Part shown: piece after piece, positions 7,448-16,184 of the stretch | Numbering within the stretch: the stretch's first letter is position 1 | Layout of the letters: every line of letters starts with the position of its first letter | Assembly (NCBI RefSeq): GCF_042653545.1 | Contig: NZ_JBHSIS010000022.1 | Span: 434,001-498,000, forward strand | Origin: Actinophytocola glycyrrhizae | GTDB lineage: Bacteria; Actinomycetota; Actinomycetes; Mycobacteriales; Pseudonocardiaceae | Direction of reading: 5' to 3' | Length of the DNA stretch: 64,000 bases | Notes under the pieces: model-generated | What the model saw: the letters and a program-made list of their open reading frames with translations, nothing else | Told to the model about the DNA's origin: nothing | The model's database searches: none | Position numbers and translations under genes: made by a program

Positions 7448-8437
7448 CTACCTGACGAGCACGCAGGTCGGGGTGCCCGTCGCGTAGCGCACCTGCTCGC
7501 CGCCGCCCACCGGGAACGCCACGATCGCGTCGTCGTGCTGCGCGGCCACGTACGCGGTGCCGTCCGCGACCGCGAAGTGCCGCGGCCACGCGCCGCTCGG
7601 GTGGTCGGCGACCGCGACCGGGGTCTCGGCGGTGATGTCGAACTCCGTGATCACGTCCGGGTTCCGGCTCGACAGGTACAGCCGCTCGCCCGCGATCTCC
7701 AGGTGCGCCACCCAGTTCGGGGTGTCGCCGGTCCACGGTTCCTTCGTGGCGGGCACGACCGTGACCGGTGTGAACGAACCGGGCTGGTCCTCACGCACCA
7801 CGACCAGCGTGCCGGCGACCTCGCCAACCACGTACGCGAGGTCGCCGCCCGGCCTGCGGTGCAGCTCACGCGGGCCGGTGCCGGGCGGCAGCGCCGACAC
7901 CGCCAGCGGGTCGAGCTTGCCGTTGTCCATCAGTTCGTAGGAGCGGATCTCGTCGGTGCCGAGGTCGACGACGCTCACGATCCGGTCGCGCACGACCGCC
8001 TGGTGGACGTGCGCGGCCTCCTGGCGCTCGGGGTGCGGGCCACTGCCCTCGTGTCGCACCAGATCGGTCTGCGCGGTGATCCGGCCGTCCTCGGCCAGCG
8101 CGAACACCGACAGGCTGCCGCTGGAGTAGTTGCTGCACAACAGGTACCGCGCGTCGGCGGACACCGCGAGGTGGCACGGGTCGGCGCCACCGGAGGAGAC
8201 CGCGCCGAGCGCTTCCAGCTCGGCCGAGACGGTGGTGATCACGCCGTCACCCGACTCGTTCGCCGCGTACACGACGGGCGCGCTCGGGTGGGCGGTCAGC
8301 CACGACGGCGAGAGCATCGGCAGGCCGCGGTCCGGGGTGAGCGTGCCGTCCGGTGAGCGGCGGAACGTGCTGATCCCGGCCCCGTTGCCACCGGTCGCCG
8401 ACGTGTAGCAGCCAACCCAGACGTCCATGCCGATCAC
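7448..8437 (-). CDS. Lactonase family beta-propeller (6-phosphogluconolactonase type)
   Basis: A 329-aa protein of the Pgl/YbhE lactonase family, a seven-bladed propeller that hydrolyses sugar lactones such as 6-phosphogluconolactone. It begins DVWVGCYTSATGGNGAGIST and carries repeated blade motifs (SWLTAHPSAPVVYAANESGD, GADPCHLAVSADARYLLCSN, GTGPRELHRRPGGDLAYVVG, GAWPRHFAVADGTAYVAAQH). No signal peptide is seen, so it is cytosolic. A second in-frame ATG three codons in (8428) is equally likely as start. It is followed after 4 nt by the deleted GntR gene. The precise lactone is unknown. Confidence 0.82.
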   Translation of the reverse strand: MIGMDVWVGCYTSATGGNGAGISTFRRSPDGTLTPDRGLPMLSPSWLTAHPSAPVVYAANESGDGVITTVSAELEALGAVSSGGADPCHLAVSADARYLLCSNYSSGSLSVFALAEDGRITAQTDLVRHEGSGPHPERQEAAHVHQAVVRDRIVSVVDLGTDEIRSYELMDNGKLDPLAVSALPPGTGPRELHRRPGGDLAYVVGEVAGTLVVVREDQPGSFTPVTVVPATKEPWTGDTPNWVAHLEIAGERLYLSSRNPDVITEFDITAETPVAVADHPSGAWPRHFAVADGTAYVAAQHDDAIVAFPVGGGEQVRYATGTPTCVLVR

Positions 8438-8517
8438 CGTAGCCCATCAAATCGTAATCAATCGTTTGTTCCTGCCGTCCCGCGTACGCACCCAGCATGC
8501 TGGATCGCCGCCGACGA

Positions 8518-8979
8518 TCAGTCGGCCAGGCCGTGGTCAGGAAGTCGGCCGGAAGCTGCCATCCCCACCGTGGTCGCGGGCCCGTGCCAGGACCCCGGCG
8601 GGGTGCGCACGTCGGTGAGCCAGGCACGCACCTCGGGTTGGTACAGCATGAGAAGCACGGCGAACCCGAGCGCGAGGTTGGTGATCCCGGCGGTCGAACC
8701 GGTCAGCAGCGACAGCAGCCCACCGGCCATCGACAGCCCTTCGACGACGATGACCGGGTACCGCGCCCACGGGTTGCGCAGCACCAGGAACAGCGCACTC
8801 ACCGCGAGCACGACGGACGCGAGCAGCGCGAAGCACACCACGACGTACAGCGCCCCGGCATCGGGCCGTCCGCCGAGCGAGTACAGCAGCACCGTGCCGC
8901 CGAACACGTTGAGGATGATCTGCGCGAACAGGATCGCGAGGACCAGCCACAGGTAGTTCGGCAGGGCGCGTCTCACCAT
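8518..8979 (-). CDS. Four-helix membrane protein of unknown function
   Basis: A 153-aa integral membrane protein with about four hydrophobic segments: NYLWLVLAILFAQIILNVFG, YVVVCFALLASVVLAVSALF, YPVIVVEGLSMAGGLLSLLT and ITNLALGFAVLLMLYQPEVR, then a hydrophilic C-terminal tail of about 35 residues. The layout is common in small uncharacterised actinobacterial proteins. I do not recognise a named family. ATG at 8979 is preferred over a GTG three codons upstream. The gene stands alone between the lactonase and an FMN-binding protein, all on the minus strand. Confidence 0.65.
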   Translation of the reverse strand: MVRRALPNYLWLVLAILFAQIILNVFGGTVLLYSLGGRPDAGALYVVVCFALLASVVLAVSALFLVLRNPWARYPVIVVEGLSMAGGLLSLLTGSTAGITNLALGFAVLLMLYQPEVRAWLTDVRTPPGSWHGPATTVGMAASGRLPDHGLAD

Positions 8980-9032
8980 GGTCGGCACGCTGCCAAACCC
9001 GGCGGCGCGTCCACAAGTGCGCGGGGTGGCGC

Positions 9033-9614
9033 TCAGGAGGTCCGCGACGGCAGTGGCACCGGCAGCGCGGGCAGCCCGTCGATGCTCGCCACGTTGTGCG
9101 GTTTGCCCGCACAGTAGGCGGCGAACTCGTCGTCGGTCTTGCGCCCGAAGTGCTGCGCGTGCTGGGTCCGTTCCTCGCGGTAGTCCATGAACGGCACCGC
9201 GAACCCGCAGCTGTCACTCACCAGCACGGCCTCGACGAGGATGATCGCCCGCGCCCCTGGCCCGTCCGCCCCGGCGAAGTGGGTGATCAGCCCGGCCCAG
9301 CGCGGGTCGTCCCGGAAGACCGGTGTTCCGCGCCCGTGCACCCGCAACACCTTGGGCGGACCGGAGAAGGCGCACCACATCAACGTGACGCGCCCGTTCT
9401 CCCGCAGGTGGGCGATCGTCTCGGCATGACTGCCCCCGAAGTCCAGGTACGCGAGCGTGTGCTCACCCAGCACGACAAGCGTTCCGTCCCGCCCCTTCGG
9501 TGACAGGTTGACGTGCCCGTCCCCCGACAGCGGCGCGGACGCGACGAAGAAGACCTTCTGCTCTTCGATGAACGCCCGCAGCCGCGCCGTGATCCCCTCG
9601 TAGACCTTCCCCAT
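9033..9614 (-). CDS. Pyridoxamine 5'-phosphate oxidase-like FMN-binding protein
   Basis: A 193-aa protein with the split-barrel flavin fold. Visible features are the N-terminal helix and first strand (FIEEQKVFFVASAPLSGDGH), the VNLSPKG turn that contacts the flavin phosphate in this family, then LAYLDFGGSHAETIAHLREN and GRVTLMWCAFSGPPKVLRVH. Such proteins (often annotated pyridoxamine 5'-phosphate oxidase family) act on flavins, F420 or small heme or nitro compounds; the substrate cannot be inferred. The ATG at 9614 matches the start of homology, as the upstream frame runs into the tex tail. It lies about 40 bp after tex on the same strand and may be cotranscribed. Confidence 0.8.
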   Translation of the reverse strand: MGKVYEGITARLRAFIEEQKVFFVASAPLSGDGHVNLSPKGRDGTLVVLGEHTLAYLDFGGSHAETIAHLRENGRVTLMWCAFSGPPKVLRVHGRGTPVFRDDPRWAGLITHFAGADGPGARAIILVEAVLVSDSCGFAVPFMDYREERTQHAQHFGRKTDDEFAAYCAGKPHNVASIDGLPALPVPLPSRTS

Positions 9615-9654
9615 ACCGGCCAACCTACCCCGCGAGGAACCAGTGAACCCCGGA

Positions 9655-12042
9655 TCAGCCAGGCCGGTACCCAGCCCGCCGCAGGGCCTCCGCCATCGCG
9701 CCGTCGCTGCCCGAGGACTGGCCGCCACGGCGTTGCTGACCACCGCCACGCGACTGACCACCCCGTGACTGCCCACCACGGGCCTGACCGCCGCGCGGCT
9801 GGCCACCCCGAGGCTGATCCCCGCGCTCCCGCGGCGGCCGCGGTGCCGACGTCTCCTCGTCCAGCCGCAACGTCAGCGAGATCCGCTTCCGGGGGAGGTC
9901 CACCTCGAGCACCTTGGCCCGCACGATGTCGCCCGACTTGACCACCTCGCGGGGGTCCTTCACGAAGTTCCTGGACAGCTGCGACACGTGGGCGAGCCCG
10001 TCGCAGTGCACGCCGATGTCGATGAACGCGCCGAAGGCCGCCACGTTCGTCACCACGCCCTCCAGCACCATGCCGACCTTCAGGTCGTTCAGTGTGTGCA
10101 CCGCGTCGTTGAACGTGGCCGTCTTGAACGCGGGGCGCGGGTCGCGGCCGGGCTTGTCCAGTTCCGCCAGGATGTCGGTGACGGTGGGCAGGCCGAACTT
10201 GTCGTCGACGAAGTCGGCGGGGCGCAGCGACTTCAGTGTCTTGGTGTTGCCGATCAGCGAAGCCAGCTCCACGCCGGTCGACGACACGATCCTGCGCACC
10301 ACCGGGTACGCCTCGGGGTGCACGCTCGACGAGTCGAGCGGGTCCTCGCCGTCGCGGATGCGGAGGAAGCCCGCGCACTGTTCGAACGCCTTCGGGCCCA
10401 GCTTCGGGACCGTCTTCAACGACGTCCTGGAGCGGAACGGGCCGTTGGCGTCCCGGTGCGCGACGATGTTCGCCGCCAGTGAGCCGCCGATGCCCGACAC
10501 CCGCGTGAGCAGCGGCACGGACGCCGTGTTCAGGTCGACGCCGACGCCGTTCACACAGTCCTCGACCACCGCGTCCAGCGACCTGGACAGCTTCGTCTCC
10601 GAGATGTCGTGCTGGTACTGGCCGACACCGATGGACTTCGGGTCGATCTTCACCAGCTCCGCGAGCGGGTCCTGGAGCCTGCGGGCGATCGACACGGCGC
10701 CGCGCAGGGAGACGTCCATCGACGGCAGCTCCTGCGACGCGTACGCCGACGCCGAGTACACCGAAGCGCCCGCCTCGGACACCATCACCTTGGTGAGCTT
10801 CAGCTCCGGGCTCTTGGCGAGCAGCTCGGCCGCCAGCTTGTCGGTCTCCCGCGACGCGGTGCCGTTGCCGATCGCGATCAGCTCCACGTCGTGCGCCTTC
10901 GCCAGCGCGTGCAGCTTCACCAGCGACTCGTCCCACCGCTTGGCCGGGGCGTGCGGGAAGATCGTGTCCGTCGCGACGACCTTGCCCGTCGCGTCGACCA
11001 CCGCGACCTTCACGCCCGTGCGCAGGCCGGGGTCCAGCCCCATCGTCGCGCGGGTGCCGGCGGGCGCGGCGAGCAGCAGGTCACGCAGGTTGGCGGCGAA
11101 CACGCGCACCGCCTCGTCCTCGGCGATCTGGCGCAGCCGGGCCCGCAGGTCGACGCCGAGGTGCACGATGATGCGAGTGCGCCACGCCCAGCGCACCGTG
11201 TCGGCCAGCCACTTGTCGGCGGGACGGCCCTTGTCGTCGATGCCGAACCTGGCGGCGATCCGCGCCTCGTAGTCCGTCGGGCCGGGGGGCTGCTCGTCGT
11301 CGCTGTGCGGGTTGAGCGTCAGCTCGAGCATCTCCTCCTTCTCGCCGCGGAACATCGCGAGGATGCGGTGCGACGGGAGCCTGGTGAACGGCTCGGAGAA
11401 GTCGAAGTAGTCGGCGAACTTGGCGCCGTCGGTCTCCTTGCCGGAGCGGACCTTGGCGACCAGGCGGCCCTGCTCCCACATGCGCTCGCGCAGCCCGCCG
11501 ATCAGGTCGGCGTCCTCGCTGAACCGCTCGACGAGGATGTCGCGCGCACCCGTCAGCGCCGCCTGCACGTCCGCGACGCCCTTGTCGGCGTCGACGAACA
11601 CGGCCGCGGCGGCAGGCGGGTCGGTCTCGGGGTTGTCGAGCAGGCCGTCGGCGAGCGGCTCCAGTCCGGCCTCACGCGCGATCTGCGCCTTGGTGCGGCG
11701 CTTGGGCTTGTACGGCAGGTAGATGTCCTCGAGGCGCGCCTTGGAGTCGGCGGCCAAGATCTGCCCGGCGAGCTCGTCGGTCAGCTTGCCCTGCGACTTG
11801 ACCGAGTCGAGGATGGCGGCGCGGCGCTCCTCCAGCTCACGCAGGTAGCGCAACCGTTCTTCGAGAGTGCGGAGCTGCGTGTCGTCCAGGGCGCCGGTGA
11901 CCTCCTTGCGGTACCGGGCGATGAACGGGACGGTCGAGCCGCCGTCGAGCAGCTCCACGGCGGAGCGCACCTGGCGCTCGGCGACGTCGAGTTCCTCGGC
12001 TATGCGCAGGTAGACGGAAGGGGGAGTGGCCGTGGCTGTCAC
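9655..12042 (-). CDS. tex: Tex family RNA-binding transcription accessory protein with RGG-type tail
   Basis: A 795-aa Tex protein, a conserved nucleic-acid-binding factor linked to transcription and RNA metabolism. It has the N-terminal helical Tex domain (VPFIARYRKEVTGALDDTQL), YLPYKPKRRTKAQIAREAGL, the YqgF-like RNase H-fold domain (GLDPGLRTGVKVAVVD; ELIAIGNGTASRETDKLAAE), two helix-hairpin-helix motifs (CVNGVGVDLNTASVPLLTRV) and a C-terminal S1 domain (LEGVVTNVAAFGAFIDIGVH). The last ~55 residues are a low-complexity tail of repeated RGGQ units, unusual in length and reminiscent of eukaryotic RGG boxes. GTG at 12042 (VTATATPPSVYLRIAEEL) is preferred; a 14-codon extension lacks family similarity. 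Confidence 0.92.
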   Translation of the reverse strand: MTATATPPSVYLRIAEELDVAERQVRSAVELLDGGSTVPFIARYRKEVTGALDDTQLRTLEERLRYLRELEERRAAILDSVKSQGKLTDELAGQILAADSKARLEDIYLPYKPKRRTKAQIAREAGLEPLADGLLDNPETDPPAAAAVFVDADKGVADVQAALTGARDILVERFSEDADLIGGLRERMWEQGRLVAKVRSGKETDGAKFADYFDFSEPFTRLPSHRILAMFRGEKEEMLELTLNPHSDDEQPPGPTDYEARIAARFGIDDKGRPADKWLADTVRWAWRTRIIVHLGVDLRARLRQIAEDEAVRVFAANLRDLLLAAPAGTRATMGLDPGLRTGVKVAVVDATGKVVATDTIFPHAPAKRWDESLVKLHALAKAHDVELIAIGNGTASRETDKLAAELLAKSPELKLTKVMVSEAGASVYSASAYASQELPSMDVSLRGAVSIARRLQDPLAELVKIDPKSIGVGQYQHDISETKLSRSLDAVVEDCVNGVGVDLNTASVPLLTRVSGIGGSLAANIVAHRDANGPFRSRTSLKTVPKLGPKAFEQCAGFLRIRDGEDPLDSSSVHPEAYPVVRRIVSSTGVELASLIGNTKTLKSLRPADFVDDKFGLPTVTDILAELDKPGRDPRPAFKTATFNDAVHTLNDLKVGMVLEGVVTNVAAFGAFIDIGVHCDGLAHVSQLSRNFVKDPREVVKSGDIVRAKVLEVDLPRKRISLTLRLDEETSAPRPPRERGDQPRGGQPRGGQARGGQSRGGQSRGGGQQRRGGQSSGSDGAMAEALRRAGYRPG

Positions 12043-12222
12043 GGGTGAGCATTCTGCCCCGCACCCCCGACAAAGCCGATGCACGGGGGTTGCATCGGTG
12101 GGTACACGAGTAATTGCTCGTTGCTATGAGTAGCTGCCTTGCGTCCAGACGTACGCCGAAAGTGGACTGAGACGCCGCGCACAGTCACTTGCAGTTAGTT
12201 GCGTCGGTGCGACGATTGTACC

Positions 12223-12696
12223 GTGCAAGTACCGTCGCTCTCCTCCGTCGAGTCTGTCACCGATCAGGTGATGGACTGTCTTGCGCGGCTGAAGAAGAGC
12301 GGCGAGGCGCACATATTAGGTGTCGCAAAAGGACTCGATCTGTCATTCTCGCAGATGCGTGCGTTGTTCGTGCTCTCCGACAGCCAGGGGGAACTGGCTG
12401 TCCACGAGCTGGCCGGACTGCTCGGGCTGTCGATGGCGACCGCCGGACGAGCCGTCCAGGGGCTGGTGCGGGCCGAGATGGTGACGCGCAGGGAGGACGA
12501 CCACGACCGCAGGGTCAAACGGGTGCGCCTGTCCGAGCACGGCCGGCAGTTCGTCGGCGGTCTCCTGCAGGCACACCGGGCGGCCGTACGCGAGTGCCTC
12601 GAGTCGCTCAGCGACCACGAGCGGGAGCGGCTTTCGCTGGCACTGACGCCTTTTCTTGCTCGGGGGGACCTCCCCACCACCACATCTGGCTGCTAG
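12223..12696 (+). CDS. MarR family transcriptional regulator
   Basis: A 157-aa winged-helix repressor. The MarR core is clear: a dimerisation helix, SFSQMRALFVLSDSQGELAV, the helix-turn-helix VHELAGLLGLSMATAGRAVQ with its recognition helix, then the wing VTRREDDHDRRVKRVRLSEH, where the D-x-R wing signature is present. It lies 12 bp before a DHA2 drug exporter on the same strand, the usual arrangement for a ligand-released repressor of its own operon. The GTG at 12223 is probable; an in-frame ATG 8 codons upstream is possible. No clear operator palindrome could be fixed by eye upstream. Confidence 0.88.
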   Translation: MQVPSLSSVESVTDQVMDCLARLKKSGEAHILGVAKGLDLSFSQMRALFVLSDSQGELAVHELAGLLGLSMATAGRAVQGLVRAEMVTRREDDHDRRVKRVRLSEHGRQFVGGLLQAHRAAVRECLESLSDHERERLSLALTPFLARGDLPTTTSGC

Positions 12697-12708
12697 AGGG
12701 GATTTCTT

Positions 12709-14310
12709 GTGACTGAGGTGCTTCCGCCGACACCGTCGGCGGCAGGGGGTACGGGCTCGGAGAAGCTCGACCGCAGAATCCTCACCATCGGCTCGGTCGT
12801 CGTCCTCGGCGCGGTCATGGCGATGCTCGACATCACCGTGGTCAACGTCGCGCTCGACCATCTGATCGGTGAGTTCAACACGACGCTGAACACCATCCAG
12901 TGGGTGGCCACCGGCTACACGCTGGCGCTCGCGACCGTCATCCCGCTGAGCGGGTGGGCCGCCGACCGGTTCGGCACCAAACGGATCTACCTGACCGCTG
13001 TCTTCCTGTTCATGGTGGGCTCCGCGCTCGCGGGCATGGCGTGGTCGGTCGAGTCGCTGATCCTGTTCCGCGTGCTGCAGGGCCTCGGTGGCGGCATGCT
13101 CATGCCACTGGGCATGACGATCCTGACCAAGGCGGCGGGCCCGGAGCGGGTCGGCCGCGTGATGTCGGTGATCGGCGTGCCGATGCTGCTCGGCCCGATC
13201 ATCGGCCCGATCCTGGGTGGCTGGCTCGTCGACGACGTGTCGTGGCGCTGGATCTTCTTCATCAACGTGCCGGTCGGCATCCTGACGCTGCTGCTCGGCA
13301 TCAGGATCCTGGACAAGGACGAGCCGAGGCCGACGGAGAAGCTCGACGTGCTGGGCCTGCTCCTGCTGTCGCCGGGTCTCGCCGCGCTGATCTACGGCCT
13401 CGCACAGGTCCCCGCGCACGAGGGCGTCGGCCACCCCGAGGTGTACCTGCCGGCGGGCATCGGCGCGGTGCTCGTGGCGACGTTCATCTGGCACGCGTCC
13501 CGCACCGAGGGCGCGCTGATCGACCTGAAGCTGTTCCGCGACCGGGGGTTCGGGGTCGCCGCGATCACGATGGTCCTGTTCACGGTCGCGTTCTTCGGCG
13601 CGATGCTGCTGTTCCCGCTGTACTTCCAGCAGGTGCGGGGTGAGGGCGCGCTCTCGGCCGGTCTGCTGCTGGCACCGCAGGGCATCGGCGCGATGCTGAT
13701 GATGCCGATCGCGGGTCTGGTCGTCGACCGGATCGGCTCGGCACGCATCGCGCAGCTCGGCATCATCGTGATCGTCGGCGGCATGGTGCTGTTCACCCAG
13801 CTCGAGGGTGACACCTCGTACTGGGCGATCGGGACGGCGCTGTTCGTGCTCGGCCTCGGCATGGGCATGACGATGATGCCGATCATGTCGGCGGCGCTGA
13901 AGACGTTGCGGCAGAAGGACGTCGCCCGTGCCTCGACGAGCCTGAACATCATCCAGCAGGTGGCCGCGTCGATCGGCACCGCGCTGCTGTCGGTGCTCCT
14001 GTTCAACGAGGTCAAGGACCGGCTCGCACCGCTGGCGGCGGGCGCCCCGGCCGGTGCGGCGCCCGACGCCACCACGTCGATCAGCGACCTGCCGGAGCCG
14101 GTCCGCACACAGCTCGCGGACCTGATGTCGGAGGCGTACTCGTCCACGTTCGTGTGGGCGCTGGTGCTCCTGGCCGTCGCGTTCATCCCGGCGCTGTTCC
14201 TGCCGCGTGGCAAGACCGCACCGGCCGCGCGGGAGGAGCCGGAGGACGTGCTCCCGGAGGACGCGGAGGCACCGCCGGTCATCGACGAGCCCGCGGGCGA
14301 CCGTCGATAA
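12709..14310 (+). CDS. DHA2-type MFS drug exporter (EmrB/QacA family)
   Basis: A 533-aa, 14-helix proton/drug antiporter in the cytoplasmic membrane. It shows DHA2 features: MAMLDITVVNVALDHLIGEF in helix 1 (motif D1, with the conserved Asp), GWAADRFGTKRIYL (motif A), RVLQGLGGGMLMPLGMTILT (motif B) and GPIIGPILGGWLVDDVSWRW (motif C, antiporter). A hydrophilic loop near residues 440-465 and an acidic C-terminal tail are present. The GTG start lies 12 bp after the MarR gene, so the two form a likely drug-inducible efflux operon. The substrate is unknown. A strong terminator follows. Confidence 0.92.
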   Translation: MTEVLPPTPSAAGGTGSEKLDRRILTIGSVVVLGAVMAMLDITVVNVALDHLIGEFNTTLNTIQWVATGYTLALATVIPLSGWAADRFGTKRIYLTAVFLFMVGSALAGMAWSVESLILFRVLQGLGGGMLMPLGMTILTKAAGPERVGRVMSVIGVPMLLGPIIGPILGGWLVDDVSWRWIFFINVPVGILTLLLGIRILDKDEPRPTEKLDVLGLLLLSPGLAALIYGLAQVPAHEGVGHPEVYLPAGIGAVLVATFIWHASRTEGALIDLKLFRDRGFGVAAITMVLFTVAFFGAMLLFPLYFQQVRGEGALSAGLLLAPQGIGAMLMMPIAGLVVDRIGSARIAQLGIIVIVGGMVLFTQLEGDTSYWAIGTALFVLGLGMGMTMMPIMSAALKTLRQKDVARASTSLNIIQQVAASIGTALLSVLLFNEVKDRLAPLAAGAPAGAAPDATTSISDLPEPVRTQLADLMSEAYSSTFVWALVLLAVAFIPALFLPRGKTAPAAREEPEDVLPEDAEAPPVIDEPAGDRR

Positions 14311-14318
14311 CACGTGAG

Positions 14319-14352
14319 ACCTCCGCCGGGCGCTGACGCGCTCGGCGGAGGT
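14319..14352. terminator. Hairpin terminator after the MFS gene
   Basis: ACCTCCGCCG (14319-14328) pairs with CGGCGGAGGT (14343-14352), and the helix continues inward through 14333/14338 to a TGAC loop, about 15 bp in all with one G-T. It begins 9 nt after the stop codon. Confidence 0.8.
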
Positions 14353-14396
14353 CCTCGTACCTGTTTGCCCGTCCGGTGCGCCAGGGCGGGTGCCTT

Positions 14397-14449
14397 GTCC
14401 CGAAAGGCGCCTTCGGGACGCTCAACGTCTCGAAAGCGTCTTTCAGGGC
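14397..14449. repeat. Two 23-nt stem-loop repeats, CCCGAA variant
   Basis: Unit 1 (14397-14419) has stem GTCCCGAA/TTCGGGAC with loop AGGCGCC. After a 7-nt linker, unit 2 (14427-14449) has a degenerate stem GTCTCGAA/TTCAGGGC. It has the same size, loop and 30-nt period as the family at 25272, but the stem bases have changed in a compensatory way. Confidence 0.7.
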
Positions 14450-14491
14450 ATTCCGGCCCCGCGGCGGGTGGTTCGGGCCTACCCTCCCCGC

Positions 14492-15043
14492 ATGAGCGAG
14501 AAGACCGCGGAGGACCAGGTCAGGGAGTTGCGGCGCCAGGTGCAGGTGCTGGGTGACCGGGTCGGCAGACTGGAGATCGGTCTGTTCCGCGCGGTGGTGA
14601 CCGTCGGCTCGGTGGCGCTGGTGCTGGGCTTCTTCCTGCCGTTCCTCTCGGCGACCGAGAAGGCGCGCGGGGACGACGACGAGTCGGTCGCGCTGCTCCC
14701 GACGGTGTTCGGCATCAGCGAAGCCGGTGGCGGACCGTTCGAGGAGGAGGCGGTGATGGCCGCCGTGGTCGTCGGCGTGTTCGCCCTCGCCATCCTGGTC
14801 GCGTTGATCGCGCTGCTGCGGTTGTTCGCGGACGCGGTCGGCACCGGGCCGGTGCGGTTCGCCAGGGTCTGCGGCATCGTCCTGCTGGTGGCGTGCGCGC
14901 TCGGCTGGCTGCTGGTGTTCGCCCTCGCCGGGCACTTTGACGGGCGGGTCAGCGCGTTCTCCCCGGCGACCCTCTGCTTCACCGTCGGCGGCGGCGCCAT
15001 GCTGGCCGCCGCCGCCCTCCACCCCACCGACTGGCGCGACTGA
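14492..15043 (+). CDS. Conserved membrane protein of unknown function
   Basis: A 183-aa protein beginning with a charged, heptad-like helix (EDQVRELRRQVQVLGDRVGR) that may form a short cytosolic coiled coil. About four transmembrane segments follow (AVVTVGSVALVLGFFLPFLS, VMAAVVVGVFALAILVALIA, VCGIVLLVACALGWLLVFAL, FTVGGGAMLAAAALHPTDW). A 40-residue acidic stretch between helices 1 and 2 is probably extracytoplasmic. I recognise no named family. The ATG at 14492 fits the start of the coiled coil. The gene converges on the following minus-strand gene with 1 bp between stop codons. Confidence 0.7.
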   Translation: MSEKTAEDQVRELRRQVQVLGDRVGRLEIGLFRAVVTVGSVALVLGFFLPFLSATEKARGDDDESVALLPTVFGISEAGGGPFEEEAVMAAVVVGVFALAILVALIALLRLFADAVGTGPVRFARVCGIVLLVACALGWLLVFALAGHFDGRVSAFSPATLCFTVGGGAMLAAAALHPTDWRD

Positions 15044-15044
15044 C

Positions 15045-16085
15045 TCAGCCCAGCGTCAGCGCACCCACGGCGCCACGCGCACCCGACGCCCAGCAGGCGC
15101 CGTCGCGGGTGCAGTCGACCGAGTCGAAGCTGCCGTCGTGGAACTGGCGCCAGTTGCGGCCGCCGTCGAGCGACACGTCGCTGCCGGTCGGGCCGACCGC
15201 GAACAGGACCGTCGGCAGGAACGGGTGGTACGCGACCGCCGACCGGTAACCCGCCGGTGCGGTCACCGGCTCCCGCCACGTGGCGCCGCCGTCGTGGCTC
15301 AGTGCCAGCGCGTCCGCGCCGTTCGCGGGGGTCGCGAAGTCGCCGCCGATCGCGATGCCGGTGCGCGGGCTGCGGAACGCCACGGCGAACACCCCGGCGC
15401 TCTCGCTGCTCGCGAGCGGGGTCTGCGCGGCGGTCCACGTGCGGCCGCGGTCACCGGTGTGCAGCACCCGCGCGACCGTCGAGCCACCGGTCGCGATCCA
15501 GGCGTCCTTGCGCCCGGCCACGGTCACGCACTGGCCGCTCGCCGAGAACTGGTACTCGCCGGCCAGCGCGGGCGGCAGCCCGGTCACCCGCTCCCACGTG
15601 CGGCCACCGTCCGAAGTGGCCAGCACGCGGAACTCGCCCGCCACCGGGTCGCCGACCGCCAGCCCGTTGCGGGAGTCCCAGAACGCCAGGCAGTTGTAGA
15701 ACGCGGTGGGCTCGGTGTTGCGGAACGTCTCCGTCCACGTGCGACCGGCGTCGGTCGTGCGGTAGATCCGCGACGACTCGCCCTCGCCGATCGACAGCGC
15801 CACCGCGGTGTTCGCGTCGAACGCCTCGATGTCGCGGAAGTCGAGTGCCGCGGTGTCCGGTGGCCCCACCTGCTGCCAGGTGCGGCCGGCGTCGACCGTT
15901 CTGAGCACGGTGCCCCTGGTGCCGGACACCCACGCGACGTGCCGGCTCACCGCGGACAGCCCCCGGAACTGGGCGTCCGTGCCGGTCGGCAGCGACCGCC
16001 ACGTCAGCGCGGTCGCGCCGGCGGTGGCCGGGACGGTGAGGAGTGTGGCCAGGACCAGCAGGGAGATCATCAGCGCACGCTTCAT
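15045..16085 (-). CDS. Secreted BNR/YCF48-type beta-propeller protein
   Basis: A 346-aa exported protein. The signal peptide is MKRALMISLLVLATLLTVPA, cleavage near ATAGATA. The mature part carries BNR/Asp-box repeats S/T-x-D-x-G-x-T-W: TVDAGRTWQQVG, TTDAGRTWTETF, TSDGGRTWERVT, TGDRGRTWTAAQ, SHDGGATWREPV and SLDGGRNWRQFH. Six or seven such repeats build a propeller as in sialidases and YCF48/HCF136. Sialidase arginines and the FRIP motif are not evident, so a glycosidase role is not claimed. The ATG at 16085 starts the signal peptide; a longer frame begins 14 codons upstream. Probable role: extracellular or cell-wall binding. Confidence 0.78.
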   Translation of the reverse strand: MKRALMISLLVLATLLTVPATAGATALTWRSLPTGTDAQFRGLSAVSRHVAWVSGTRGTVLRTVDAGRTWQQVGPPDTAALDFRDIEAFDANTAVALSIGEGESSRIYRTTDAGRTWTETFRNTEPTAFYNCLAFWDSRNGLAVGDPVAGEFRVLATSDGGRTWERVTGLPPALAGEYQFSASGQCVTVAGRKDAWIATGGSTVARVLHTGDRGRTWTAAQTPLASSESAGVFAVAFRSPRTGIAIGGDFATPANGADALALSHDGGATWREPVTAPAGYRSAVAYHPFLPTVLFAVGPTGSDVSLDGGRNWRQFHDGSFDSVDCTRDGACWASGARGAVGALTLG

Positions 16086-16184
16086 GCCCGGGAACCTAGC
16101 GGCGAATGTCCACCGAGGGAATGACACGGCACGGGTCTTCGGGTCGACGTGGGCGCATCGTCGGGGTCAGTACCGTGACGTCCC

